The notes below the pieces were generated by a model, which saw nothing but the letters and a program-made list of their open reading frames with translations, did not search any database and had not been told where the DNA came from. From VXYL01 sp965199945 (GTDB lineage: Bacteria > Pseudomonadota > Gammaproteobacteria > Pseudomonadales > Azotimanducaceae): a stretch of DNA of 64,000 nt. The translations under genes and the position numbers were made by a program. Location of the stretch: positions 868,001-932,000 of the forward strand of contig OZ241354.1 in assembly GCA_965199945.1 (NCBI GenBank), given 5' to 3'. This document shows positions 1-8,679 of the stretch, in pieces (positions within the stretch are counted from its first letter, which is position 1; every line of letters begins with the position of its first letter).

Positions 1-44
1 GTTCCCTTTCCGGCGCCGGGCGGCCCCAACAGGATCAGCTTCAC
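1..44 (-). CDS. adk: Adenylate kinase, first 14 codons (cut by window edge)
   Basis: Only the N-terminus is inside the window. Read on the minus strand from a GTG at 44, it gives MKLILLGPPGAGKG followed by a codon beginning AC. This is the opening beta strand and P-loop (GPPGAGKGT) typical of bacterial adenylate kinase, which interconverts ATP plus AMP with two ADP. A ribosome binding site (AGAGGA) lies about 8 bases upstream of the GTG and supports this start. The gene follows relA in the same orientation after a 60-base gap. The rest lies outside the window, so completeness cannot be judged; another P-loop kinase with the same opening cannot be fully excluded. Confidence 0.75.
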   Translation of the reverse strand, partial: MKLILLGPPGAGKG

Positions 45-104
45 TCGATGTTCCTCTGCTTTCGATGCGACTAAAACAAACCTGCCGGCTTCGGCGAGAA
101 GCGA

Positions 105-2129
105 CTAGGCGACTTGGCCAGTGGCGGGCGAGACGACGGCGACGCCGTCGACTTCGCGGATGTCCGCCAGCGCTCGCGCCAATCGTTGCCGGTCCTCCGC
201 GCCGTCGGCGACATGCATGTCGATGGTGATCGTCGCGCTTTCGCCGGGCACGTCGGCGCGGGCCTGGGCGGCAACCACGGGAATCGACGCCGCGGCGATG
301 GCCGACATCACGTCGCGCAGCAGGCCGTCGCGGTCGCGGCCCTGCACCGTGAGACGTTCGATCGCGCCAGGGCCTTCCTCCGGCGCTTCGGGGAGCACGT
401 CTCCCAAGTCTTCCGCCCGCGCCTTGACGAGATCGATGACCAGCGCATCGCCCACGCCGACGGCCAGGAACATGTCGTCTTCGCTCGCATAGCCGGCGCG
501 CTTGGCCATCGTCTCGAAGCGTCCTGCCGAGCTAGCGTCGCCGTTTGCCTGGGGCAATGGCAAGTCGAGGCGGGCCAGCGATTCCTCGAGCAGCGTTCGG
601 CCAGCGCGAATATTGGATTCCGCCAGCTGGGCGCGAAACCAGGACTGCACTTTGGATCGCGCCCGCGACGTGTTGACATAGCCGAGTTCGGGATTCAGCC
701 ACTCGCGCAGCGGTTCGGCGGCTTCGGTGGTCTCGATCTCCACGCACTCGCCGGTGGCGAGGCGCCGATTGAGAGACACCGGCCGACCGTCGACGCGCGC
801 GCCACGGCAGCGATGGCCGATTTCGGTATGAACGCGGTAGGCGAAATCCACCGGCGTGGCGTTGGCGGCCAAATCGAGAACGTGGCCTTGGGGCGTGGTG
901 ACGTAGATGCGCTGTTCGCTTGCGAAGACGTTCTCCGCCGTGGCGACGGCGGAGTAGGCGCCGCCAGGGGCGCCGAGACGCTGGTCGTACCATTCGAGAA
1001 CGCTGCGCAGCCAATCCATCTTCTGCGAACGCAGGGAGTCCTCGCGCGCCGTTCGTTCGCGCCCAGCCGAGGGTTCTTCCTTGTACGCCCAATGGGCGCA
1101 GACGCCGAGTTCCGCTTCTTCGTGCATTTCCCGCGTTCTGATCTGCACTTCGAGCACCTTGCCGGCCGGCCCGACCACCGCGGTGTGAATCGAGCGATAG
1201 CCGTTTTCCTTTGGATTGGCGATGTAGTCGTCGAACTCGCTCGCGATGGGCGGCCACGAGGTGTGGACGAGTCCGAGCACGCGATAGCAGTCGTTGACGC
1301 TCTCCACCAGCACGCGCGCCGCCTGAACGTCGTGGACTTGGGAAAACTCGATGGCCTTGTGGCTCATCTTCTTCCAGATGCTGTAGATGTGCTTGGCGCG
1401 GCCTTGGACTTCGCCGTCGATGCCAGCGGCGGAAAGTCGAAACTCCAAGTCCTGGCGAATGGCTTCCACCTGCCGTTCGCGGGCGTCGCGGCGGCTGTCG
1501 AGATTGGCGACGATTTTCTTGTAGTCCTGCGGATACAACTGGTGGAACGCCAAGTCCTCGAGTGACCACTTGAGCTGCCAGATGCCCAGCCGGCCGGCGA
1601 GCGGCGCAAAGAACTGCATCGCCTCCCGCGCCGCCACATGGTGCGCCGCCCGGTCGCCGTTGGCGGCATGGCGCAGGGCGACTACGCGCTCGGCCAGCTT
1701 GGCGACGGCCACGCGCGGATCGTCGATCAGGGCGATGAGCAAATGCCGCACGTTCTCGGCCTGGCTCTTCGACTCGCTCGCCAGCACCGCCGAATCGTCG
1801 AACGCGAGAACATCGACCGCCGCCAGGCGCAGCGCGGCGGAGACGAGTTTGGAAACGTCGGTGGGCAACGCATCGACGTCCAATTCGCCGCGCTGAGCCG
1901 CGAACAGGCATAGCCCGGCCGTCACCGTGACGACGTCCATCTTCAATTGCCAGAGCAGCTCGAACAGTTCCAGGCCGAGTGCGCGCGCCTCGCCTTGGGG
2001 AATCAGATCCAGAACCAACCGCGCCGTCTTGCGGCTCTCGGTGCCGACGCCGCAGGCGCCGTCGAGCCACAGGTCGACGTCCGGCGCGCCATTCGCCAGC
2101 CGCGGCAGCTCGGCGCCGACATCCGCCAT
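105..2129 (-). CDS. relA: GTP pyrophosphokinase RelA, (p)ppGpp synthetase I
   Basis: Ribosome-associated enzyme that makes (p)ppGpp from ATP and GTP/GDP in amino-acid starvation. The 674 residues show the usual order: a degenerate HD hydrolase region (about 40-190) lacking the HD...ED residues, the synthetase domain (about 220-350) with the ANPKENGYRSIHT loop, a TGS domain (RIYVTTPQGHVLDL, about 405-465) and a C-terminal ACT domain. Residues 298-301 are EFDD, the acidic motif of monofunctional RelA; bifunctional Rel/SpoT has RxKD there. The length is a little below the usual 740 or so. ATG at 2129 has GGGAG upstream, and the gene starts 2 bases after the recO stop, so it is the last gene of the rpoE-to-relA operon. 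Confidence 0.95.
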   Translation of the reverse strand: MADVGAELPRLANGAPDVDLWLDGACGVGTESRKTARLVLDLIPQGEARALGLELFELLWQLKMDVVTVTAGLCLFAAQRGELDVDALPTDVSKLVSAALRLAAVDVLAFDDSAVLASESKSQAENVRHLLIALIDDPRVAVAKLAERVVALRHAANGDRAAHHVAAREAMQFFAPLAGRLGIWQLKWSLEDLAFHQLYPQDYKKIVANLDSRRDARERQVEAIRQDLEFRLSAAGIDGEVQGRAKHIYSIWKKMSHKAIEFSQVHDVQAARVLVESVNDCYRVLGLVHTSWPPIASEFDDYIANPKENGYRSIHTAVVGPAGKVLEVQIRTREMHEEAELGVCAHWAYKEEPSAGRERTAREDSLRSQKMDWLRSVLEWYDQRLGAPGGAYSAVATAENVFASEQRIYVTTPQGHVLDLAANATPVDFAYRVHTEIGHRCRGARVDGRPVSLNRRLATGECVEIETTEAAEPLREWLNPELGYVNTSRARSKVQSWFRAQLAESNIRAGRTLLEESLARLDLPLPQANGDASSAGRFETMAKRAGYASEDDMFLAVGVGDALVIDLVKARAEDLGDVLPEAPEEGPGAIERLTVQGRDRDGLLRDVMSAIAAASIPVVAAQARADVPGESATITIDMHVADGAEDRQRLARALADIREVDGVAVVSPATGQVA

Positions 2130-2131
2130 CT

Positions 2132-2884
2132 TCAGCTCCCGGCGCTTTCAGCGATGCCGGCGCTGCGCGCCCCGAACAGGCGCCGGGTGGCCAGGCTGCG
2201 ACCGCCAAGGCGCAGCTCCAGGGCGCTTCTGAAAACATGCTTCGCGGCGCGGCGAATGCGCCGGTCGCTGTAGTCGCCCACGTCGATGGCGGCGATCTCG
2301 CTGCCGCTCAGCGTGAGCGGCTCGTCGCGCCTGTCGCCGACCTCGCCGCCGTTGCGCGCGCATTCCCGAAACCCTTCGCCGACCACCACGTCGTAGCGCC
2401 GGCCACGGTCGATGGGCCGGCCGTTGCGCACGTCGATGTCGAATGCCAGGCCGTAGCCGAGTTCGTCCAGCAGGGCGCGCTCGAAGGAGCGCAGCACGCG
2501 CGCCATGTCGTCGCCGTCCACAAGCGCCGACAACGTGTCTGCGTAGCGATGGAAGAGGCGGCCCACGGGGTCGCCGCGGCCGAGCATCTTCACGAGCAGT
2601 TCGTTGACGTAGAGGCCGGCGAACAAGCGCTCGCCGGAGAGGCGGCGCACGGCGACGGATTCGTGGCGCAGGACGTTGACCAGTTCGCCGCGCCCGCGCC
2701 AGGCGACGACGACTTCCGAGAACGGTTCGATTGGCCGCGCGCGCCGCCCGGCGCCGCGCGCCCCGCGCACGACGCCGCCGACCAGGCCATGATCCCGGGT
2801 GAGCAGCTCGACGATGACGCTCGTCTCGCGGAACGGGCGCCGGTGCAGCACATGCGCCGGTTGGCGCTCGGCGGCGGGGAGCAT
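2132..2884 (-). CDS. recO: DNA repair protein RecO
   Basis: Recombination mediator of the RecF pathway: it binds ssDNA and SSB and helps RecR load RecA. The 250 residues start with the RecO OB-fold (HVLHRRPFRETSVIVELLTR, then GLVGGVVRGARG) and continue with the helical C-terminal half. The zinc-binding Cys set of some RecO proteins is not visible, as in many gammaproteobacteria. ATG at 2884 overlaps the era stop as ATGA, implying translational coupling. era-recO adjacency is conserved in proteobacteria. pdxJ, which often follows recO, is replaced here by relA. Confidence 0.93.
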   Translation of the reverse strand: MLPAAERQPAHVLHRRPFRETSVIVELLTRDHGLVGGVVRGARGAGRRARPIEPFSEVVVAWRGRGELVNVLRHESVAVRRLSGERLFAGLYVNELLVKMLGRGDPVGRLFHRYADTLSALVDGDDMARVLRSFERALLDELGYGLAFDIDVRNGRPIDRGRRYDVVVGEGFRECARNGGEVGDRRDEPLTLSGSEIAAIDVGDYSDRRIRRAAKHVFRSALELRLGGRSLATRRLFGARSAGIAESAGS

Positions 2885-3780
2885 CAGACGTAGCCGAGGC
2901 GTTGCAGCGATCTGGCGCTGTCGCTCCAGCGCGGCGCCACCTTCACCCAGAGATGCAGATCCGCCTTGCCGTCGAGCAGCGCTTCCATGTCGCGGCTTGC
3001 GTCCTCGCGGATGGATCCGAGCATCGCGCCCCTCTTGCCGATGGCAATGCGCTTCTGGGTTTCGCGCTCAACGTATATTACTGCATGGATTTCGGTCGCC
3101 GCCTCTTGGCGCGACACGCGCTCCACCACCACCGCGGTCTGATGCGGCAGTTCCGCGCCGAGGCGCCGCACCGTCTTCTCGCGGACGATCTCCGCCAGCA
3201 GGAAGTTCAGCGGCCGGTCGGTGAGCTGATCCTGCGCGAACAGATGCGCCCGCCGCGGCAGCCGCGCCGCCACGGCGTCCGCCAGCGTGTCGAGGCCGAC
3301 GTTGCGCAGCGCCGACGCCGGCACGATTTCCAGGAACTCGTGCTTGCGCCTGATCTCGTCGATCAGCGGCAGCAGCCGTTCCTTCTGCGCCAGTCGATCC
3401 ACCTTGTTGACGACGCAGATGCACGGCGATTCGGCGTCGGCGATGCGCCGCAGCACGATGTCGTCGCCCGCCTGCCAGCCCTGCGCTTCCACCAGCATGA
3501 GCGCGAGGTCGACGCCGGCGAGGGCGCCCGTGGTCTGCTCCGCCATGTAGCGGTTGAGCGCGACCTTGCGCGACTTGTGAATGCCGGGCGTGTCCACGAA
3601 GACCAGCTGCGCGTTGCCGCGGTTGAGGATGCCGAGCATCGTCTGGCGCGTCGTCTGCGGCTTGCGCGAGGTGATGCCGAGCTTGCGCCCAAGCAGATGG
3701 TTCATGAGCGTCGACTTGCCGACGTTGGGGCGGCCAGCCAAGGCGACGTAGCCGCAGCGTTGGTCGGTCGGCTGGGTCAT
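2884..3780 (-). CDS. era: GTPase Era, 16S rRNA maturation factor
   Basis: Essential GTPase that binds the 3' end of 16S rRNA through a KH domain during 30S assembly. The 298 residues show all G motifs: GRPNVGKS (G1) near residue 15, DTPGIHKS (G3), NKVD (G4) and SA (G5), then a C-terminal KH domain around IGKRGAMLGSI. I chose the ATG at 3780, which overlaps the rnc stop as ATGA, instead of starts further upstream that would only add residues from inside rnc. Position between rnc and recO is the standard order. Confidence 0.95.
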   Translation of the reverse strand: MTQPTDQRCGYVALAGRPNVGKSTLMNHLLGRKLGITSRKPQTTRQTMLGILNRGNAQLVFVDTPGIHKSRKVALNRYMAEQTTGALAGVDLALMLVEAQGWQAGDDIVLRRIADAESPCICVVNKVDRLAQKERLLPLIDEIRRKHEFLEIVPASALRNVGLDTLADAVAARLPRRAHLFAQDQLTDRPLNFLLAEIVREKTVRRLGAELPHQTAVVVERVSRQEAATEIHAVIYVERETQKRIAIGKRGAMLGSIREDASRDMEALLDGKADLHLWVKVAPRWSDSARSLQRLGYV

Positions 3781-4514
3781 GCGCCGCGACCGCCTGGTGC
3801 GCTGGTCTCGCTTGGCGTTTCCGCCAGCGCCCGCAGCATCGCTGTGGCGGCGGCCTTCTCGGCTTCGCGACGGCTGCTGCCTTGGCCGCGGCAGGAGAGA
3901 TCGCCGACACGGCAAGTCGCCGCGAAGACCGGCGCGTGTTCAGCCCCCCCTTGCTCGGCGCGGTATTCCGGCAGGGGCTGGCGGCGCCCTTGCAGAAGCT
4001 CCTGCAAGCGCGTCTTGGCGTCCTTCGCCGCGATGCCTTCCGGCGCCGCAACGCGCTCTGCGAAGAGCCGCCGAACCGCTTGCGCCGCGGCATCGCTGCC
4101 GCCGTCGCAGACGATGGCGCCGAGCACCGCCTCCAGGGCATCCGCGAGTGTCGAGACGCGCCTTGCGCCGCCGGACTTGCGTTCGCCTTCGCCGAGATTC
4201 AGGAAGCGCCCGAGCTCGAGTCGGCGCGCCGCTTCCGCCAGCGCCGTGGCGTTGACGAGGTTGGCGCGCATCAGCGTCAGCTCGTGCTGACTGGCGTCGG
4301 GGTGTGCCTCGAACAGCATCTGCGCGACGACGAAGCCGAGCACTGCGTCGCCGAGGAACTCGAAGCGCTCGAAGTTGTCGGCGCCGGCGCTCTTGTGGGT
4401 GAGCGCCCGCTTCAGCAGGTTGCGGTTGGCGAAGCGATGGCCGAGCTTCTTTTCAAGCTGGCCCAGCTGCCCCAAGGCCCGCCCCGGCATCGGCTTGCAC
4501 GCTTGTCGGGTCAT
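3777..4514 (-). CDS. rnc: Ribonuclease III
   Basis: Double-strand-specific endoribonuclease for rRNA and mRNA processing. From the ATG at 4514 the protein has 245 residues (family about 225): an RNase III domain with the signature ERFEFLGDAVLG carrying the metal-binding acidic residues, the second acidic cluster in DALEAVLGAI, and a C-terminal dsRNA-binding domain (KTRLQELLQG ... GQGSSRREAEKAAATAML). The start could instead be the internal ATG of MPGRALGQLGQ, about 8 codons later. The gene starts 26 bases after the lepA stop. The signal peptidase gene lepB, usually found between lepA and rnc, is absent. Confidence 0.95.
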   Translation of the reverse strand: MTRQACKPMPGRALGQLGQLEKKLGHRFANRNLLKRALTHKSAGADNFERFEFLGDAVLGFVVAQMLFEAHPDASQHELTLMRANLVNATALAEAARRLELGRFLNLGEGERKSGGARRVSTLADALEAVLGAIVCDGGSDAAAQAVRRLFAERVAAPEGIAAKDAKTRLQELLQGRRQPLPEYRAEQGGAEHAPVFAATCRVGDLSCRGQGSSRREAEKAAATAMLRALAETPSETSAPGGRGA

Positions 4515-4540
4515 GCGGTCATGCCTCGCGCCGGCGACGG

Positions 4541-6400
4541 TCAGCGTTCGGTGCGCAGCGCCGCGAGGAATGCATCCTGCGGAATCTCCACGCGGCCCAG
4601 CTGCTTCATCCGCTTCTTGCCTTCCTTCTGCTTTTCGAGGAGCTTCTTCTTGCGCGTCACGTCGCCGCCGTAGCACTTCGCGGTGACGTTCTTGCGCAGC
4701 GCCTTCACCGTCTGCCGGGCGACGATCTGGCCGCCGACGGCGGCCTGCAGGGCGACGTCGAACATCTGCCGCGGAATCACCTCGCGCATCGCCTTCACCA
4801 GCTGCCGGCCGCGGGCGTCAGCCTGCTCCTTGTGGACGATCACCGCCAGCGCGTCCACCCGTTCGCCGTTCACCAGCACGTCCAGGCGCACCAGCGGCGC
4901 CGCCTGGAAGCGCGAGAAGGAATAGTCCAGGGAGGCGAAGCCGCGGCTGGCCGACTTCAGGCGGTCGAAGAAGTCGAGCACCACCTCGGCGAGCGGAATC
5001 TCGTAGTCGATGGAGACCTGCCCGGCGCTGAACCGCATGCCCTTCTGCGCGCCCCGGCGCTGCTCGCACAGGCCGATGACGTTGCCGACGTAGTCCTGGG
5101 GCACCAGCACGTTGACGTCGGCCAGCGGTTCGCGCATTTCGGCGATGGCCGTGGACAGGGGCAGTTGCGACGGATTGGCGATGCGCCGCGTCTGCCCGTT
5201 GCGCAGCGCCACTTCGTAGACCACCGTGGGCGCCGAGGTGATGAGGTCAAGGCGGTATTCGCGCTCCAGCCGTTCCTGCACGATCTCCATGTGCAGCATG
5301 CCTAGGAATCCACAGCGGAAGCCGAAGCCCAGGGCGTCCGAGGTCTCCGGTTCGTAGAACAGCGAGGCGTCGTTGAGCGCCAGCTTCGCCAGGGCGTCGC
5401 GGAAACTCTCGAAGTCCTCCGAGTTGACCGGAAACATGCCGGCGTAGACCTGCGGCTTGACGGTCTTGAAGCCGGGCACGGCGGCGATCTCGGCAGCCGT
5501 CGCCGCCGCCAAGGTGTCGCCCACCGGCGCGCCGCGCACGTCCTTGATGCCGGCCACTACATAGCCGACTTCGCCGCAGTTCAGCGCCGCGCACGATCGG
5601 CGCTTGGGCGTGAACACGCCCACGTCGTCCACGGTGTGCGGCCGGCCGACGCTCTTGGCGACGATTCTGTCGCCGGCTTCGAGCCGCCCGTCGAAGACGC
5701 GCACCAAGGACACGATGCCAAGGTAGTTGTCGAACCAGGAATCGACGATCAGCGCCTTGAAGGGCGCATCCGGGTCGCCGCGCGGCGCCGGTATTTCGGC
5801 GACGAGGCTCTCCAGCAGGCGCGCCACGCCGAGCCCGGTCTTGGCGCTCACCGCAAGCGCTTGGTCTTCGCTCTCGCTTGCGGGAATGCCGATGAGCTCC
5901 TCGATCTCCGCCGCCACGCGGCGCGGGTCCGCCTGGGGCAGGTCGATCTTGTTCAGCACCGGAAGCACTTCGAGGCCCTGTTCGATGGCCGTGTAGCAGT
6001 TGGCGACCGACTGCGCCTCCACGCCTTGCGCCGCGTCCACCACTAGGAGGGCGCCTTCGCAGGCGGCCAGCGAACGCGACACTTCGTAGCTGAAATCGAC
6101 GTGGCCGGGGGTGTCGATGAAGTTGAGCCGGTAGCTGCGCCCGTCCTCCGCCGCGTAGTCCAAGGTGACGCACTGCGCCTTGATGGTGATGCCGCGCTCG
6201 CGTTCCAGATCCATCGAGTCGAGGACCTGCTCGCTCATCTCGCGTTCGCTCAAGCCGCCGCACAGCTGAATGAAGCGGTCCGAGAGCGTCGATTTGCCGT
6301 GGTCGATGTGGGCGATGATCGAGAAGTTGCGGATGTGGTCGATGCTGCGCTGGGGTGCCAGCGCTTCGCTTGGCGGCGCTTCGCCCGGCGTCGCCGACAT
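4541..6400 (-). CDS. lepA: Elongation factor 4 (LepA), ribosome back-translocase
   Basis: Translational GTPase acting on stalled or misassembled ribosomes. The 619 residues contain the G motifs AHIDHGKST, DTPGHVDF and NKIDLPQAD, domain II, and the EF4-specific C-terminal domain ending in KCYGGDVTRKKKLLEKQKEGKKRMK, which is split here into its two well-known parts KCYGGDVTRKKKLLEKQ and KEGKKRMK. The ATG at 6400 is preferred because AAGGA lies 7 bases upstream; ATG codons at 6415 and 6457 are in frame but lack a good ribosome binding site. An Ala/Pro-rich tail of about 20 residues precedes the first G motif. It follows rseC after 58 bases and belongs to the sigma-E operon transcript. Confidence 0.95.
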   Translation of the reverse strand: MSATPGEAPPSEALAPQRSIDHIRNFSIIAHIDHGKSTLSDRFIQLCGGLSEREMSEQVLDSMDLERERGITIKAQCVTLDYAAEDGRSYRLNFIDTPGHVDFSYEVSRSLAACEGALLVVDAAQGVEAQSVANCYTAIEQGLEVLPVLNKIDLPQADPRRVAAEIEELIGIPASESEDQALAVSAKTGLGVARLLESLVAEIPAPRGDPDAPFKALIVDSWFDNYLGIVSLVRVFDGRLEAGDRIVAKSVGRPHTVDDVGVFTPKRRSCAALNCGEVGYVVAGIKDVRGAPVGDTLAAATAAEIAAVPGFKTVKPQVYAGMFPVNSEDFESFRDALAKLALNDASLFYEPETSDALGFGFRCGFLGMLHMEIVQERLEREYRLDLITSAPTVVYEVALRNGQTRRIANPSQLPLSTAIAEMREPLADVNVLVPQDYVGNVIGLCEQRRGAQKGMRFSAGQVSIDYEIPLAEVVLDFFDRLKSASRGFASLDYSFSRFQAAPLVRLDVLVNGERVDALAVIVHKEQADARGRQLVKAMREVIPRQMFDVALQAAVGGQIVARQTVKALRKNVTAKCYGGDVTRKKKLLEKQKEGKKRMKQLGRVEIPQDAFLAALRTER

Positions 6401-6458
6401 GGCATCGTCCTTCATCGAAGCGCTGGCAGGCGGCAAGACGCTCGCGCTTTCGCCCAAG

Positions 6459-6881
6459 TCAGCGCAATCGAATGCGTACCGCGCCGGCGATACCGCGCTC
6501 GACCTCGACGCCCGAGGCCGACCTGCCGGCGCGGGCGAAGCGCGCGCCTAGCGCCGCCAGGGCGCTCGCCAGCAATGCCGCCGGCGCCAGCCACGCCCGG
6601 CCCCATGCCATCTGCTCCGCCAACAGCGCGGCGCCGACCGCCATCGCCACCGGTGCGCCGAAGACCAGCAAGGCTCGCGCGCCGAAGGTGCGCGCGTTCG
6701 CAACGACCTCCACCGGCGTGCCGTCCGCCAGTTCGTGCGCATCGAGGGGCAGCCGCGCCTTGCCGAGGCGGATGCCGCAGCGCCCTTCGCAGCCGGCGCA
6801 GCGCATGGGCTCGAAAGCGACCGCCGCCACGCCGTCGCGCCGCCGGACCGTGCCGCGGCAGAGGAGCTGCGCGTCGTTCAT
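6459..6881 (-). CDS. rseC: RseC/MucC-like inner membrane protein
   Basis: A 140-residue protein with a short N-terminal domain, two membrane segments (about 75-90 and 95-115) and a basic tail. The N-terminal Cys cluster CAGCEGRCG matches the CxxC-type cluster of RseC/MucC proteins, which modulate sigma-E and the Rsx/SoxR-reducing system. The ATG at 6881 overlaps the rseB stop (ATGA). Position directly after rseB and before lepA is the standard gammaproteobacterial context and supports the call as much as the sequence does. Confidence 0.82.
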   Translation of the reverse strand: MNDAQLLCRGTVRRRDGVAAVAFEPMRCAGCEGRCGIRLGKARLPLDAHELADGTPVEVVANARTFGARALLVFGAPVAMAVGAALLAEQMAWGRAWLAPAALLASALAALGARFARAGRSASGVEVERGIAGAVRIRLR

Positions 6882-7999
6882 CGCCCTTGCGCCACGCCGG
6901 CGGCGATGCGTCGCGCCGTGGCGACCGGCACTTCTCCGACGACGGTGACCAGATGTTCGCCAGCGCCGCCGGCCGCCGGGTGCGTCAACACCACCGTGGC
7001 GCCCCGCCGCGACACGACGCTGCCGGCGCCGCCCTGGGGCATGGCCTCGATGAATACCGAGAACGCCGCCAAGCCGTCGCTGAAGACGAGGGTGGACAGC
7101 GTCCCGACGCCCTGCTCGGCGCGCCGGCGGGCGTGGGCGCCGGTCATGCGGAATCCGCTTGGCACCCACCGCACCAGCCAGTCCGGTCGCGGGCGATCGC
7201 CGACGTCGGCCGCTTGCGCCGGCCGCGAGAGGCGGCGCATCACGCCGCCGGCCAAGGCCGGTTCCAAGTCCGCCTCGGCCACGTCGTCGCCGACGCGCAG
7301 CGAGGTGAACTGGAGGATCTCCAGATTGGCGCCGTCCGCGTCATGCAGCTCGGAACGCAGCAGCAGGCCGGTGGCTTCGTCCAGCCACAGGCGGTAGCCG
7401 AAGCGGTCGTGGTCCCTCGGCGCCACGTTCAGCAGCACCGCCGGCCGCGCCGCCACGCGGCCTCGACCGTCCACGGCCACATGGTAGTTGTCGCTCATGT
7501 TCTCGAAGCGACGGGCGAAGACGCGGGCGTAGGGGGCGGATGCCGCGGCCTCCAGCGAGAGCAGCGAGTCGCCAGGCTGCAGCACGCAGGTCACGTCGTG
7601 GCCGGTGCGCAGGATCTCCCGCGGCGGGCCGTCCAAGTGGACGACGCGCTCGCGTTCGACGCCGTCCACCACCTTGTGGACGACGCGGAAGGTCGCCAGG
7701 CGAGCAGCAGTGCGGCTGCCGACGCCAAAGCCGCCGAAGCCGAGGGCGCGTTCTCCCCCCTCCGCGGGGGCCTTGCGCTGGGCGTTCGCCACGTCCGTCT
7801 GCTGGGCGCGATTGGCCGTGTAGTAGCTGAACACGCCGTCGTAGTCGAGGTCGCGGAAGGCGACGTCCATCGCGTCCAGCCAGTGCGCCGGCGTTTCTCG
7901 CGCCGATTCGGCCGCGCTCGCAGCAAGGCACGGCGCCGCGGCGACAATCGCTGCCGTCAGCGTTCGGCGCGCGCGCCGGGCGAACATCGGGCCGATCAC
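6878..7999 (-). CDS. rseB: Sigma-E regulatory protein RseB/MucB
   Basis: Periplasmic protein that binds RseA and shields it from DegS/AlgW cleavage until envelope stress signals arrive. It has an N-terminal signal peptide ending near AASA, then the MucB/RseB two-domain fold: a LolA-like N-terminal domain (HWLDAMDVAFRDLDYDGVFSY ... LLRSEL) and a smaller C-terminal domain (WVPSGFRMTG ... VFSDGLAAFSVFIE). The GTG at 7999 overlaps the rseA stop (GTGA) and has GGGAG about 10 bases upstream; an in-frame ATG at 7987 (MFARRARRTL) is the alternative. The product is 373 or 369 residues. Confidence 0.9.
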   Translation of the reverse strand: MIGPMFARRARRTLTAAIVAAAPCLAASAAESARETPAHWLDAMDVAFRDLDYDGVFSYYTANRAQQTDVANAQRKAPAEGGERALGFGGFGVGSRTAARLATFRVVHKVVDGVERERVVHLDGPPREILRTGHDVTCVLQPGDSLLSLEAAASAPYARVFARRFENMSDNYHVAVDGRGRVAARPAVLLNVAPRDHDRFGYRLWLDEATGLLLRSELHDADGANLEILQFTSLRVGDDVAEADLEPALAGGVMRRLSRPAQAADVGDRPRPDWLVRWVPSGFRMTGAHARRRAEQGVGTLSTLVFSDGLAAFSVFIEAMPQGGAGSVVSRRGATVVLTHPAAGGAGEHLVTVVGEVPVATARRIAAGVAQGR

Positions 8000-8679
8000 C
8001 GTCGCGGCTGCTCCCGCTGGTAGCGAACGGGCGTCGGCACCGGGCGGCGTCCATCGTGGCTGGCCAGCACCTTGGCGAACGGCATGGAGGCCGGCGGCGA
8101 AGCGACGACGGCGTGCTGGGCGTGTTGCAGCAGGTAGGCGTTGGCGCGGCGCAGATCGGTCTCCGAGGGCAGCGGCGCGAAACCGCTCGGCACCGTGGCG
8201 CGGCTTGCCACGGCATTGACCGGCGGTACCTCGGCTGCCACTTCGTCGCCCGTGCCGCCGCCCAAGCCGAGTGCGCCGAGCCCACCCTCGCCGAACAGCG
8301 CCACGACGCCGAGCGCGACGCCGGCGGCGATGCCGGTGCCGGCCAGCGCGCCGAGCCAGCGCGCGCCGTGGCGGCGCAGGTTCAACGGCGGAGGCGGCAC
8401 GTCCACTTGGGCTCCGTCCTGCTCCGCTTCGTCCTGCCACGGCAGGCGCTCGTCGCGTGGCAGTCGTGCCGACTCGCCGCGGATCACGCCGCGCACGAGG
8501 TGCGCGCGCCGCCACTTGGCGCGCAGTTCGGAATCGCTCCGCATGGCGTTGAGAACGCGGCGCAGTTCCAATTCCTCGGCCTCGTCGTCCGCCGCCGCGG
8601 ATAGGGATTCGTGCAGCGTTTCGTCCGCGCCCAAGGGCGTTTCGCTGGCGAGCTGCGCCGCCGCTTTCGGGTCCGTCAT
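7996..8679 (-). CDS. rseA: Anti-sigma-E factor RseA/MucA
   Basis: Single-pass inner membrane anti-sigma factor that holds RpoE at the membrane. The 227 residues show a cytoplasmic RseA N-terminal domain (helical, with LRRVLNAMRSDSELRAKWRR), one membrane segment (WLGALAGTGIAAGVALGVVA, about 114-135) and a periplasmic tail that would be the DegS/RseP substrate. The tail is Pro/Ala rich and poorly conserved, as usual. The ATG at 8679 overlaps the rpoE stop as ATGA, so sigma factor and anti-sigma factor are translationally coupled. Confidence 0.9.
   Translation of the reverse strand: MTDPKAAAQLASETPLGADETLHESLSAAADDEAEELELRRVLNAMRSDSELRAKWRRAHLVRGVIRGESARLPRDERLPWQDEAEQDGAQVDVPPPPLNLRRHGARWLGALAGTGIAAGVALGVVALFGEGGLGALGLGGGTGDEVAAEVPPVNAVASRATVPSGFAPLPSETDLRRANAYLLQHAQHAVVASPPASMPFAKVLASHDGRRPVPTPVRYQREQPRR

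Noticed and set aside
114..1565. A 483-codon plus-strand frame opposite relA
   Set aside because: Low-complexity shadow of the relA codons; no ribosome binding site, no motifs.
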